From Gnetum montanum (lineage: Eukaryota > Streptophyta > Gnetopsida > Gnetales > Gnetaceae), in NCBI GenBank assembly GCA_015680685.1, contig MNCI01020554.1, forward strand, positions 91,643 through 155,642: a stretch of 64,000 nt of DNA, written 5' to 3'. Within the stretch, counting starts at the first letter, position 1. The number at the start of each line of letters is the position of its first letter. Of the stretch, positions 24,465-36,938 are shown piece by piece. The notes below the pieces were generated by a model. The model saw nothing but the letters and a program-made list of their open reading frames with translations, did not search any database and was not told the origin of the DNA. The translations under genes and the position numbers were made by a program.

Positions 24465-25265
24465 TGTAGAAATGTTCTTTCTATTTCTATAAGGACACTT
24501 CCATGTACTAAGTGTTGAAACACTTAGTGCATAGCTATAAATGGTCTTTAGATTGATGTAATCCTTGATAAATCAAAAATTATGAAATGAAGAGCACAAA
24601 TCCTCTAATCAAATATAGACTTAGCCTATTGTAAGTAAACTAGGAATGATAGGAAATGAGAAAAAGTAAGGTTTTTTAATGTTGAAATGATCAAGTGGAG
24701 ATTATTGAAAAATAAACTCTATGTAAAATGAGCTGTAAATTTTGAAATAAAGGTAAAGTATAAAAAACTAAGTATAAAATAAACCCTCTAGTTTTGATGT
24801 GGAAATTTTAATGTTGAAAATGACAAAGCATAAAATGTTGAAAATTAGCAAACTGTGAAATGTTAAAAACCCTAAAATTTTAACATGATGAGAAAATAAT
24901 GTGATTAGATAGAAAGATTAACCAAGTATAGAATGCGCCTAAGCAAGAATAAGATAAATAGTTTACATCAATGTGGGCAAAGATCCTAGATGCAAATGTT
25001 GTATTGATTAATAAAAAGAAAGAAAAAGTAGAGCATTTGTCTTCTAGAGAGGTCCAAACCACAAATTGATATGGGAAAAGAAAATGCCAAAGAGATAGAG
25101 GGGTAAAAGTGATAAAAAGAGCTTATATCTCAAGCAAAATGCAAATTAAAAGGGAAAAATAAAACCTTTGAAAGATTGGATGGGTGATGGAAAAGAATTT
25201 AATGAGATTTGGAGTTGCTTCTAGGCCAAAATGGAGCTATTTTTGCCAAGGTTCCTGTTGGTGAT
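24465..25265 (-). repeat. 5' LTR of composite B
   Basis: Begins TGTAGAAATGTTC (plus orientation) and is colinear with 16192-16990. The primer-binding site TGGTGCTAGAAGTAG lies on the minus strand just inside, at about 24438-24454. The right boundary at about 25265 is where similarity to A ends. Confidence 0.68.
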
Positions 25266-25824
25266 GGAATGGCTTAAAAAATGACATGAATGACTAAAAT
25301 TTATAACTTTAGAAGCACTGTATAATCCTAAGTTTTCTATATGTGGGAGTGACATTGAAAATACAGGAAGATGTTGAGGTGGAAAAGAAGCATGTGAGGG
25401 TTGTGATGGTGGCAGGTGCTCATTCTTTTGATCTTACTTTGTTATTTCACATAGAAAAAATCTATATTATTCACAAAGAGATTTTACTCTCTTTATTTTC
25501 ACCACTCCAAGAAGCCAAAAGTTCAAAAAATGCTGCACTATTTTGTGTGCTCAACTTGTGTTTATTAGCTTGGAGTTTCCCTAAGTTGGAAAACTAGTGA
25601 AATTTGAAAGGTATTGAATTACATGGGAATGACAACTGAAATGGGAAAACTTGTAGATAATGTAAAAATGACAAATTGTCAAAATAGGAAAACTTTTAGA
25701 TCATGCATAACTCGAAAATTTTCAAAATGGGAACATTATGTGACTTAAGTGATACATTCAATAAAGTATGTGATTGATATTTATAGGTGATACTAATGGT
25801 TGTACTCACTTTGGCATTTTTTGT
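25266..25824 (+). other. Unassigned stretch between composite B and element H
   Basis: One open frame of 84 codons at 25343-25597 shows no recognisable domain and no supporting context, so I do not call it a gene. Short near-repeats of 'gggaaaacttgtagat' / 'aggaaaacttttagatcat' at 25640-25710 are the only structure seen. Confidence 0.4.
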
Positions 25825-27188
25825 AGAAGTCAGAGTTTTAGGTACACTCTATGACTTTTATAGTTTAAGCTATCTTTCGCAACTTTAGATTCAATGTCTT
25901 GCATTATCAGCAATATCATTCTTAGTCATCGTCTTCAACATCTACTAGAAATGACATTTCATGTCATCTGAAGCATCATATTAGGATGCTTCTTAGCCTT
26001 CGATTTTTACATTTAGTGCCATCACCTATGTCTATTTTGACATTTTCCTTTTTAATAGTTTTATACTTAACATTCAATGTGATTTTTATTCTCTAACATC
26101 CAACATCAATTTTGCTTTTGACATTTAGTTTCAATTTTTATGTTAGCTATACTTTCAATGTTTGCTGTATCTATGCATGTCAGTTCTCCAATTCAAAACC
26201 TTCTAGAAGATTTTGTAGGCTTAAATGATTATTTATTCATGATCTATAAGGTATTGATGGTCTATAAATAGGAAGGTACCCCTAAATAAAAAATGGTTAA
26301 AACTAGTTGGGTATTGTTACCAATCAATTAGAAATTATTAATAAAGACATAGTTACTTGCTCAATATCTAAATGAAGAGAATGCTTTCTTTTAATGATAA
26401 TTCTTTAAATTCTTCCTTGCACATTAGAATTTCTAATTTCTTTTTAGCTCATTAGAGTATTTCTTATTTTCTTTGTCCATCCTACTTGCACTTTGTATCT
26501 TTGTTGCATCATCCTCATAGTGCACAATGAATTTCATTGAATTTGAATCTACACATAGATTTGATTTAATTCTTTGCCTACCTTTACCAGTTTTCCACCT
26601 ACAATAGTTCTTATTTGCTTAAGATTTGCAATAGGTACATGCATTAGCGAGAGAACTAGGGTAACACAGCTTCTTGTCATCTACTCTTGATCCCCTAACT
26701 CCATCTTAAAGAATTACTATTATATTCTATTAGGTTCTTTCTTGATTATTTTGTTCTTCATGTTTTCTTAAATTTTAGCTTTCTTTTACTATTTGTACCA
26801 ATTTGTAATCTATCTTATTTTGCTATTTGTCTAATTTAGGAATAGAATTTATTTTTTATTTTCCTAGATCTATTTCATATTCTACTATATGTTCTCTTTT
26901 TTGGCTACATATGCTTTATTCTACTCACATATCTCATTCTACATAACATCATTATATTACATTGTGTTTTCTTTGTTTCTTTTATGTTATGTATATTTGC
27001 TCCTTTTAGCTATTTCATACATGCTTTTTTACTTCAGTTTAGCTTGTGTTTGACAAAAACTCTATTTTAGGTTTTTGAAATTTCTACAATTTGTAAGCCT
27101 CTTTTGATATAAAGATTTATTCTTTAAACTACTTGATGGCCGTGAGATGCTAAGCTCATTTTGATTAGGGGCACTCTAAATCTAAAAT
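25825..27188 (+). repeat. 5' LTR of element H
   Basis: Homologous to 39757-41069, with clear shared blocks near 25850-25960 ('gatgtcttgca', 'caacatctactagaaat'), 26210-26290 (a 'ccttctagaagattttgt' block) and 26990-27180. The ends are approximate because the copies are strongly diverged. Confidence 0.7.
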
Positions 27189-27217
27189 TTATGATGACTA
27201 TAATTGTAATATCTTTT

Positions 27218-27235
27218 TGGTGCTAGAAGTAGAAT
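27218..27235 (+). other. Primer-binding site of element H
   Basis: TGGTGCTAGAAGTAGAAT lies about 30 bases after the end of LTR homology. The same site, TGGTGCTAGAAGTAG, serves composite B, so H and the A/B elements use the same primer class. Confidence 0.55.
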
Positions 27236-27559
27236 AGGTTTATAAAAATTAACATCATTTCTAGGATTTATTTATTAATAAAATTTCTACAAATTTCATC
27301 TAATGTATCACTTCCAAACTTTGACATCACATTATTTCTTCTATCACTTTTACATTTTACTCAATAGATACTTTAACTTTCAGTTTCAAGTTTTCAACTT
27401 TTTTTATAGGTAAAAGTAAAGCTTTGGATATAGCCTAGTCAAGTCATAATTATTAATAAAAATATGTCTACTAAAATAACATCATATTATAACTCTAATT
27501 TTTTCAAGATACAAAGGATTATTAACCTGAAAAGGAATCAAGAATTATCTAAAAGACTA

Positions 27560-30330
27560 AGTAAAAGGGATTACAAGATAGCCTATGCTAAATGAGATCT
27601 AGGCTTTCTACTTACATCAAACATGTTTAAATTGATGATAGAATACAAGAGGATAAATGAGCTCTCTCCTTTCCTCTCTAATCCACATCAATCCATTGAA
27701 TTGAATCAAGAGGAAGGTCAGAAAGTCATATAATTCATCATTAGTTAAAAAAACAATGAAGAGAAGATACATTTGCAAATTGAAGAGGCTAGGACGAAAG
27801 CTATCATAGACCAACCTTTTAGCCCTCACATCACTATTAGAGGAAAAAGAGGAAGCATAGCCTCAGGATCAGATATTCATCTAATTGATGAAGACAAAGA
27901 AATACTAATTGAAGAACCTAGCAAAACCAATCCTTTGTCTCACCACATACATAATGTTAATGTTACAGTTACTTGACTCCTTGCCTAGATTTGTTTATTA
28001 CAATGTGAGACAACATAGCCTTAGCCTTCCAGTTAGCTTCATTCCTCCATTATACTACTTATTCCAACCTAATAATGTTAGCAATTTTCATTCATTCTTT
28101 AAATCTTCAAATTTATTTTATAGAACCTCATATTCCATCCCTTAAATGAAATCGACTATATCATAAATTCCCTTCATTCCAATGCCTAATACCTTGATGC
28201 TATCCATGTTTAGTGCTTTCCAACTTAGTCATGTATAATCCATGTTTCATTACACCTACTCATTTCCACAACACTTGGGTTAATTACATACATATGTTCT
28301 CCTATTACTACTTCACCTATCACTGTGGCATAACCTATATAACACCTTCTTGGAATAGATCCATAGTTGATAGCATTACTCAATGATGTTATGTTCCATA
28401 TTTAAAGACCTAAAGAAAAAGTAACTAAGGTATTAGTTATGCAAGGAGGCTCTCCCATTTCTTTGGATTAAATTATAAACAATCCTAAAAGCTCTATAAT
28501 TCATAGGCTAATTTTGACTAAGGGAATTTCATTGCTAACTTTTACAAAGTATAATGAAAAAAGGAAAGATCCTTTAAATCATGTGGTCATATGCCAAAAC
28601 AAGTAAATGTTTCTTACTCCTTATCCTTATATTATGCTAAGATGCTTTTGTAACTCTCTCTTTGTAACAGTACTAGAATGGTATAAATTCTTACTTTATG
28701 ATTCTATCACCTCTTTGGAGCAATTGCTAGCTACTTTCATTGAATGCTTCAAGTTCAATGTCCTTCAAAGCATGAACATTATGTTCTTCATGGATACTAA
28801 TCAAGCTTCAAATGAATCCGTTAATAAGTTCCTTTCTCGATGGACAATAACATCAATCAAATCACCCTATCAATTGGAGGAATGCCATTTTTAGGGCATT
28901 TTTGAAGTTGCCATGATTCACTATATTTAAAAAATGACTTATCCTAAGACTCATTCTCTAAAAGATGCTTTCCTAACTACTATATGTATTAAATAAGTTG
29001 TTGTTGAACGTGGTGAATAGGAATTCCTATCAATCCATAATAAAGCTAATAAAACTATGAAGTAATAGAAGGAATAACTAAGATCCCAAGGTCATTCTTC
29101 TTTTTCAAAGGGATAAAACAATGCCTATCTAGCTACATCTTAATTTAGCAATGCAAGACTTAAAGGAATAAGGACTAACACATCAAAATACACATGAGAT
29201 ATTCCCTACTCATTAGCAATATTCTTAGGAATGGACACCTTAAAAGAAAATAAATTTTTGGTTAGGTGAAAGTAGGTTATCATCATATTTAGCAAATAGC
29301 AATGGATCCTTCTTAGAGATAAGAAGGTAACCCTAATGTGTCTAAGGTGTAAGTACAAAAAAATATTATTACTATTCTAAGACTATTGGTCATGACATAG
29401 ATAATCATACTAATTTATAGGATGATATTCAGTATCTCGTAGATAAGGGCAAGATAGTAGTGGAGAATGAACCATCTACTATGCATTTGGACAAGTAGTG
29501 ACTTGATGTTTTTCAAGATCCTTTGGGAGCTAGAAATGTCATTTTAGCTTTTACCTCAAAATGCAAAACTCATAGCTCTCCACCAAAGGAGCCATACATC
29601 ATTCGCTATTTAGATTATAAGGGTTATAAGTAGCATTCATCATAGCTTGATAAGCCTTATGTAATTCATTGGTCAAACTATGTCACTTCTTCTTCATAGC
29701 TAAGTTGCCCTTCCTTAGCTTCATAACATGTTAAAGTAACCTCAAGTGGTTAACATCTTTCTCCACCTTGTTCATTTACATATTCACACCATGCTATTCC
29801 TATTCTTCAACCAATCCACCCTTCCTAATCTTATTATGTTCCATGCTACTCTAACCTTAAAATATCCCTTTATCTACTACACCTCAATGATTTGCTCATC
29901 CTTTTCCATCATCTCAAGTAAGGATTCTTACCCATAATCACCATACCAATAAGTCAAAGCTAATAAAGTAGAGAGAAAAAGTTGTTAATGCACCTAAGTA
30001 GCTTCTTAAAGCTTAAAAGGAGGTTCCTTTCCAACAACATTAGGAATCTGCTTCTCTAAGTGGCCTTCCACTTACATATGTCGAATACCATATAGTCAAT
30101 TATAGTGGCACCTACTTGACAATAATCTTAGATAGTAGAAAATAAAATCTTGTAATAAATGACTACTATTATGTATTTCAAGAAAACCAATTTGTCCTTG
30201 TATGATCTCATAAAAACCTCTAAGGAATGTCATGCTATTTTATGCAACATTCTTATGAGAATTGTGATTCCAAGTAATAAATATACTCATACAGAGTAAT
30301 AAATCAAAATTTTAAGATTTTACAACATTG
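27560..30330 (+). pseudogene. gag pseudogene of element H
   Basis: Gypsy gag. The capsid core is clear: LLTFTKYNEKRKDPLNHV (about 28530-28585) precedes the open frame 28607-28894. That frame contains LEWYKFLLYDSITSLEQLL, FKFN and NESVNKFLSRWT, the standard retrotransposon gag signature. A decayed zinc-knuckle relic (RYLDYKGYK, stop, HSS) lies at about 29607-29645. Near 30200-30260 LYDLIKTSKECHAILCNIL matches the segment just upstream of the protease in Tat/Athila-like polyproteins. It is interrupted there by element C and continues at 38771. Confidence 0.72.
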
Positions 30331-31126
30331 TGACAATGATTCGATATCACTTCATATGTAGCCCTATAAATATGGCACTTGCATGCACAATTGAACAACT
30401 TTCCATTCCCATAGTAACTAGACTCTTGCAGTTTTATTTCTTGAAGTTAGACTTGGTGATTAGAAATGTGAATGCTCCCTATGTGGTGCGACATAGTGAA
30501 TGGAATCTTTGTTTGAGAAGTTTGTACTTGGACATGAATTATGAAGGAAAATAAAGATCAAGATATTTCCCACCATTGTAGCATTCTCCTAGTTTATTGT
30601 TTCACTTAGCATAATGTTTCCTATTTTCTAGCTTAATGTTTTACTTTTCCAAAGTACCTTAACTTTACTTGCTGATATTAAGAAAAATGAGCACAACTAG
30701 TTTCAAGTACTTAAGTGTATTGTTTGGTAAGCCCAATAGTGTTATTGCTTGGTACACCCGGTAACATAACACATGGTAGCTTAGTAATGGATACATGAAG
30801 TCTAAGGTGTGTATGAAAAATCAAGACCTAATACTCATTACCTTAGGCTAGAGTAAATTTACATTTCTATAAATATATTAAATTTCATATTTTATGATGT
30901 TTATCACTAGGAGTAAAATGAGCTTAACAACATCATTTATCATATGCCTCACTACGAGTTAAACCATATGCTTAGCTTTCACTAACTAAAAATGGGAAGA
31001 CAATAGTATTGAAATTCAACTCAATTACTAGCATATCAACATTGTCTATCTATGGATTACAATTAGGCTATGCATGAACACTCGTAACTTGTATGGTTGG
31101 GTGTTGGATTACTCCACCACTCATCA
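30331..31126 (+). repeat. 5' LTR of element C
   Basis: Shows the LTR layout of element N: a GATATC word at 30343, TATAAATA at 30365-30372, the 'ttggtaagcc' block at 30725, the 'gtgggaagacaatag' type block near 30993 and the terminal ACTCATCA at 31119-31126. The last 300 bases are repeated at 38463-38770. The left end is uncertain by tens of bases. Confidence 0.72.
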
Positions 31127-31127
31127 T

Positions 31128-31147
31128 TGGTGCTATTGCTAGGGATA
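31128..31147 (+). other. Primer-binding site of element C
   Basis: TGGTGCTATTGCTAGGGATA begins two bases after the LTR, matching the tRNA-Asp-like site of element N position for position except at decayed C residues. Confidence 0.7.
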
Positions 31148-31268
31148 GTCAATGTATGCTAAGTAATTGATTGTACAAAGTTCATTGTATCCAAAATTTA
31201 AAAGCTAAATCACATACCCTTTAACAAATTTAAATACATACACACTTAACAAGCACCACAATTTTAAC

Positions 31269-33780
31269 ATGGCTTCACTCAAAGACAAATAACCACCTGC
31301 CAAAGAATTACAAAGAGGTAATGATAGAATCAGAGATGAAGAAGACTAGGGGATGCCCATGCAAACTAGAATCACATGCACTCACACTAATCCTTACTAT
31401 CTAGATGTTACTTTCATCTTTCATTAAGATGGATAAATGAGGTGGTAAGACATATAGGGCAACATAATCCTACCTCTAGAATGAGAAACACTCAGTAGGC
31501 TTCAAAATTCCTTAAGGGGAATGAATTTGAACTAGGTACAGGAAGGGTACCATGTGACTAAACATATGACAAGACCCTACCAACCCAGAGAGGAACAAAT
31601 GAAAAGAGATGTTGCCATGGAAATTATGCATGTACATAACAAGTGGAAGAAAGTTAATGCTCTAGTTATCCTAGAAGAACTTGATGGTAATGCATTTATT
31701 GTAGAAAAACTCCACAAGAATCATGAGGATCCTTCTCAAATGCCTATCATCCGACTTGAAGAACTTGTTAAAGTTCAATTACATTCCACCCTAGCAAAGA
31801 CACCTGTAAGGAAGGAAACAAACTTCAAATATAGGTAGAACTCAAGGTTAATATTTTCTCCTAAATCCCACAAGGAGAAATACCAAATTTTTTAAGGGAA
31901 GACAAGCCAACATCATTCTCCCATAGCCTCATCTTCATACTCATGATCGTTAGTGAACTTTGACAGGAGGAGATAGAGGTATTGAGACCATGACAGGAAA
32001 GAATGAAGAACTCATGATTGTTATGACCATCACCTAAGATACTTCTATGAGGAAGATGAAGACCATGAACCAAGAAGGCATAGGAATCAAAGAGAAGATC
32101 AAGAGAGGTATGAGCACCAACGGTGGCACCACTACAACAGAGCTCACAAATCCAATCACAATGATGAACCCCTATTGACAACCCATAGTATGATCAATAT
32201 TTAGAAAGTTGTCTATATACCAACCAGGTACATCAGGGATAGCCGCATTAAGTGGCTAAACATGAATAACATGCCCAAATTTGAGGATGATTATAATAAT
32301 GATCCTCAATAGTACCTTCAATCATTCCATGATGCTTGTGTCCTATAAAATATAGAAAGTGATTGGAAGAAAATGAAGTTGTTCTTAAGGATACTTGTGA
32401 AAGAAGTAAAAAGCTTGTATGGATCACTTGAACCAAAATTAATCATGAGATGGAGTACCATGCTGGAGCTTTTCAATGATAAATATAAAACTTATTCCTA
32501 GGTATATAATCTATGAAAATGGATCCAAAAATGAAAATAAGGGACCTATGAATCCCTTGATGTGGTAATGGGTTGATATTATTCATGGTTGCACAAGTGC
32601 GTAGGCCTTGGTTTTTCTCAATGGAATCAATTGAGGCAAATTATTGATGGGCTTCAAAACAAGACTTGAGAGACCCTTGGGGTTTGTGCCTAAGGCTAGT
32701 TATCTAAGATGTCTACCCATCAGATACAAAGATTAAACAATCAAGTGGAAAAGGAAGAGGACATATTAAGGAAAAAAGAATTAGTAGAAGAATACAACAA
32801 AGATCCATCTATCCAAAAAAAAGGGATGCAAGAGTTTGTGATCCACAAGAAGAAGAGACCTTGGTCCAAGTGATTCAAAAAAATACTCTACCCATTTAGA
32901 AATATGTCACCAACATAGTAGCTAAGCTAGAAAAGATGTGGGACTTTGTTAATGAGAAGTTTGCAAAAACTTTAAAGATTGTGAAGGAATGAACTAAGTA
33001 AAGCCTTTAGTAAAGGAAAAGACAAGAAGAAGAAAAGAGATGTTAGATGAAAAGGAAAGTGGCCTTAGTAGTTGAATGTTCAGAAATAAGCTTCAAGGAT
33101 AAGAAAAATTTACTGTATGCCAATACAAACATCTCAAAGGATGTTGTCTTATAATGGCACATTTATAAGAAACAGGGGTATATGCACTTAACCCTAACTT
33201 TATCAAGAAACAAATGCCTAAGTAGTTACCTTACCCTTAAGGTAACTAAAGGAAAGCCTTGCAACCCATGTTCTATCCTAGTGGAGCCTACCCATAGCCA
33301 TCGTAGGAATACCACCAATAGTGGCAACAACCCCAATCTTGGGCAATGCCTCCACCACATCAATAGTATTCCTATTGGTACCCTGATCCTTATGGATACT
33401 ACGTCCAACATCCAATCTCTCTAGGTAATGCAACCATTCAAGCTCCACAATATTATCTAGCCAAATACCATAGATTAACACCACCACAAATATATTCAAA
33501 CTCATACATGCATCCACATGTAGCTAGTTCCTCAAATCAACATGTGCCAGCTCCTGTAATGCAGGGGGAACTACCATCTCAACCACAACAGAAAAGTGCA
33601 ACTAGGGTGGTGAATATGCAAATAGAGGATCATACCAACAACACTAATGGAAAATCAAAGAAACAACATTTCTTTAGGATAAGTCCAAAAAAGGTTGCTG
33701 GAGTTAGAACTTCATTGAGAAAAATCTCTTCTACAATAGATCCTCCAACCAACATCATGCTTCCACAAACATAAAATCAA
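31269..33780 (+). pseudogene. gag pseudogene of element C
   Basis: Starts at the ATG at 31269 (MASLKDK). An open frame at 31554-31838 encodes an N-terminal Lys/Glu-rich segment. A His/Arg-rich region (31950-32170) leads to the capsid: NMPKFEDDYNNDPQ at 32265, ELFNDKYKTYS near 32470, IDGLQNKT near 32645. The Cys/His motif reads VCQYKHLKGCCLIMAHL (about 33112-33170), lying after a frameshift. The Pro/Gln/Tyr-rich tail (33240-33600) has GELPSQPQQKSATR near 33570. Stops are common, often at Gln positions. Confidence 0.75.
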
Positions 33781-34330
33781 AAATTGAAAATTTTCATGCT
33801 CACAAAGATAGTATCAGATTGGATCAAGGTAGGAGCACTTCCTAGGAAAAGAATGGATTTAGAAGTTCCTTTGATTTATATATGAGTATTCTAAAATCTA
33901 TCATGCAGGGCTCTACTAGGTTCAGCTTTTGGAGAAAACTTGACATCTCTAGAAATATAAAAAGTATGGAACCTACCAACCTTTAAAAAGTGAAACATCT
34001 AGTTAGAGCTTATAGATTATCACCATTCCTTTCGGATAAATAGAAGATGTAGTAACCATTGTTAATGGGTGGTCCTATCCAATAGAAATTTTGATAATTG
34101 ACATGAAGAATAATGACAAGGAAATTCCTATCATAATGGGGAGAGCATGGCTTAGCATTGTGGATGTTAAGTTAACCATGTAAGACTTATCTATCAATAT
34201 TTTAAAGGAAGATAAGCATGGAGCCATACATACACAAAATATTCCATGCATTGCTAATGATATAGAAGGGTGCAATTACGGGCCAACACCTCAGAATGTC
34301 AACATGATCAGTAGACTAGTCCACAACTAA
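33781..34330 (+). pseudogene. Protease-like region of element C
   Basis: Frame around 34040-34280 reads IEDVVTIVNGWSYPIEILI, then IPIIMGRAWLSIVDVKLTM. This matches the C-terminal half of gypsy aspartic proteases, where ILGRPWL is usual. The active-site Asp segment upstream (33850-33990) is not clear. Elements N and D show no equivalent, so protease may be an ancestral part lost in those members, or C may be a different subfamily. Confidence 0.6.
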
Positions 34331-36938
34331 TGTGAGAAACAAGTGTTGGACACAACAAAGCATAGGCCACAAAACTAGAAGATACCTGGTGGCTGCAAAC
34401 TAAGAATTTAAAATTATCCAAAACATGCATCAAAAAATTTGAACCACTTATTAATTCCTCTTCTAAGAGAATGACCTCAACTAAGAACTTATAGATGAGA
34501 ATACTAAACCATAATCATACACCAATGCAAAGAGGAAATAAGGACTTAGATGATTAAAATTTAATTACTATCAAGATTACATAGGACCATAGTCAAAAAT
34601 TTAAGTCACTAAATATGGTAAGTGAAAAACCTAGAGTGTATGATCTAGGGAATCTAGGATTTATTTTCTGAACACTCATCCATGAGTTCAGTCATGGGGG
34701 AGATGCCTTACCTTGATTTAGGAGTTAATAAGTTCTTTTTAAAGTTTTTTCTACTTTTTGTTATACCTTTTTCTTTGCTTAAAAATTTTTCACATTTCTT
34801 ACTAATTTTCATATTCTTTAATATCTATTTATTCTTTTATACTTTTTTTATTTCTTAAACTTTTACTATTCTTTAACATTTTCTAATTCTTTGATAATTT
34901 CTCATTCTTTTGATTCTACTAATTTTTGGATATCTTTTCTAACTTTTTATGCTTTGTTTTCATTTTGCTCATACATCTTCTTGTTAATTGTTAATAAGAC
35001 ACACCAAGAATAAGGCAAGATCTAGTTTAAGAAGGTGAAGATTTCTCTATGTTAATAAGTCATAATGGACTGATTATTTGTATAGTGAGACCACAACATT
35101 TATCCACCCATTCCAAGTAATAAGAGGTTCTTATCATGATCATAATGATATTCTTTTCTTAATAAAACTAAGAATAAACCTATGATGATTATGCTTGGAT
35201 AGAAAAGTGAGGAACCAAGTGGGAATGTAAAGGATATGACATCAAGGGGATTTGTGGAATCTCTTGGATCATTGTTGTATGTTCTACCATGTTGCTAAGG
35301 TTGTAACAATATCATTGTAGAGCCAATGAAAAATGGAAGTAAGAGTACAATAAGTGCTACCTTAGCATGTCACTAGAAAGACATGTTAGTCATGCTTGAA
35401 GGTAGTTCTATGGTAAGGTTGACATTGTTAAAAAATAAAATCTATGCACAGAATAAATTTCTAGAGGTCCCACTAGAAAGGCATGTTACCCATACCTAAA
35501 GGTAGGCAGCTTCTCAGAAAATTCAAAAAATAAAAAGTGCAATGAATAAACTCCTCTCCTAGAAAAAACACTAAGTGATGATACTCCTTGTGATGGTGAT
35601 AGTCTTATGGTTGTGAATCTGAGAGGTGAAACAATGCAATGTCAATGGATGTGGTTGGGACTTATTTTAATCTTGAATAGAAAGACTAATGATTACTTTA
35701 ATCATTAATAAAACATTAGATTTCATTATGCCTATAGTAAGATACACCATATCCTAATTCTCTGCAATCCTTTCTATTATCCATCTCACCTCACTACATA
35801 TTTAATTATAACTTATGGTTTTGTATGACATAGAGTACTTTTCCCAACTTGGTTATACTAATATGTGTGTTTTGCTAAATAGATATGTGTTGCATTCAAC
35901 TCCTTGAGTGCTTAAAGACACTTTTAGGCATGGTTATACAAGGGCATTAAGAACTAGATCTTGCTTTGGGGAGGACCCACTTGTATAACTATTGTATCTT
36001 ATACCTAGAAAGTAATCCCATATCTTGTGCCTTTTGAAACATTGAACAACTCAATATAGACTTTCCATAACATCTTGTAATCTATTTGAATAATAAAATT
36101 TCATTACCCATCTCTTATCCATTTAAAACACTTAATCAACTTTCATAAACTAAGATTCCTTCTTTATGAATTTTAGATAACTATTTTGCACAACTGGAGC
36201 ATCATATCTACTCCAAAACCCTCTAGGAATTCTTACTATCTTCTTATCATTCCATTTGACTCATTCTTTCTACCAAAAATTAAACATGATAATTGAAAAT
36301 TTTTGTGATGATGTCATTGATATAATGTATGATGCCCTCATATGTTGTTAATTTGATGTCATATCAACGATGTCATGTAGTAAAAATCCTATATATATTC
36401 ATGGGAAGTTGGAAAATTTTTTCATTCCACTCATTTGCTATAAGAGGATTTTTGGATTTTCTTCTTTTGAGCTCTTATCTACCAACTTTCCCATGCCATA
36501 TCTTGTGCCCTACAACTCCAATTTTCATGATTATTGATTCTAGTTGATCTTAGAGTTCTCACCTTAGTTATTGGGAGGGGGATGATATCAAGGAAAATCT
36601 AAGCCAAATTTTCAAAGAATTTCCTAACTCTAGAAGATAGTTTAAGGGTACGCAAGATAGAGTATAAAGTATATTATCATGAGATTAATAAATGCAAACC
36701 AAATAATTCAATATATTCTCTTGATAAATCATTCCAGTTAATCCTAAGGTACTATGAGCCAAACGAATAATAAGTGAGAGGTCATAAATCTAAAGGTATA
36801 ACATTTAAAAGGTTTCTTTTTGGAAATTTCTCTAATTCCATAATCAAAAATTGATCTAACCAGGGGTATGATTAAGGTAAATACTTATTTAGAAAGAATA
36901 TGAATACTTTAATGATCTTAAACGACTATTGATTATAG
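34331..36938 (+). other. Conserved non-coding spacer of element C
   Basis: No supportable ORF. T-rich at 34730-34980. From 34980 on it is colinear with element N 4740-6546, including the block with ATGACATCAAGGGGATTTGT (35237-35256) and the CTTGCTTTGGGGAGGACCCA block (35961-35980). A TATA module (36300-36400) and a G-rich tract (36564-36583) precede the aORF. Confidence 0.6.
36300..36400 (+). promoter_or_regulatory. Candidate internal promoter upstream of aORF (element C)
   Basis: GATGATGTCATTGATATAAT, GATGTCATATCAACGATGTC and related words lie at 36307-36376, followed by CCTATATATATTC at 36388-36400. The G-rich tract at 36564-36583 follows 166 bases later, as in elements N and D. Confidence 0.48.

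Noticed and set aside
16192-25265. LTRs of A and B as the two ends of one minus-strand element
   Set aside because: Each LTR has a primer-binding site and gag on its left side, so both are 5' LTRs. There is no polypurine tract to the right of 16990, and the sequence between contains plus-strand gag and RT.
25343-25597. Open frame of 84 codons between B and H
   Set aside because: No domain, no repeat copy and no promoter context; could be chance.
30200-30330. The segment with LYDLIKTSKECHAILC as part of element C
   Set aside because: It matches the gag-protease linker of Tat/Athila-like polyproteins and continues after 38770, so it belongs to the host element H.
33226-33517. Overlapping minus-strand open frames
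   Set aside because: They are antisense to the Pro/Gln-rich tail of element C gag.
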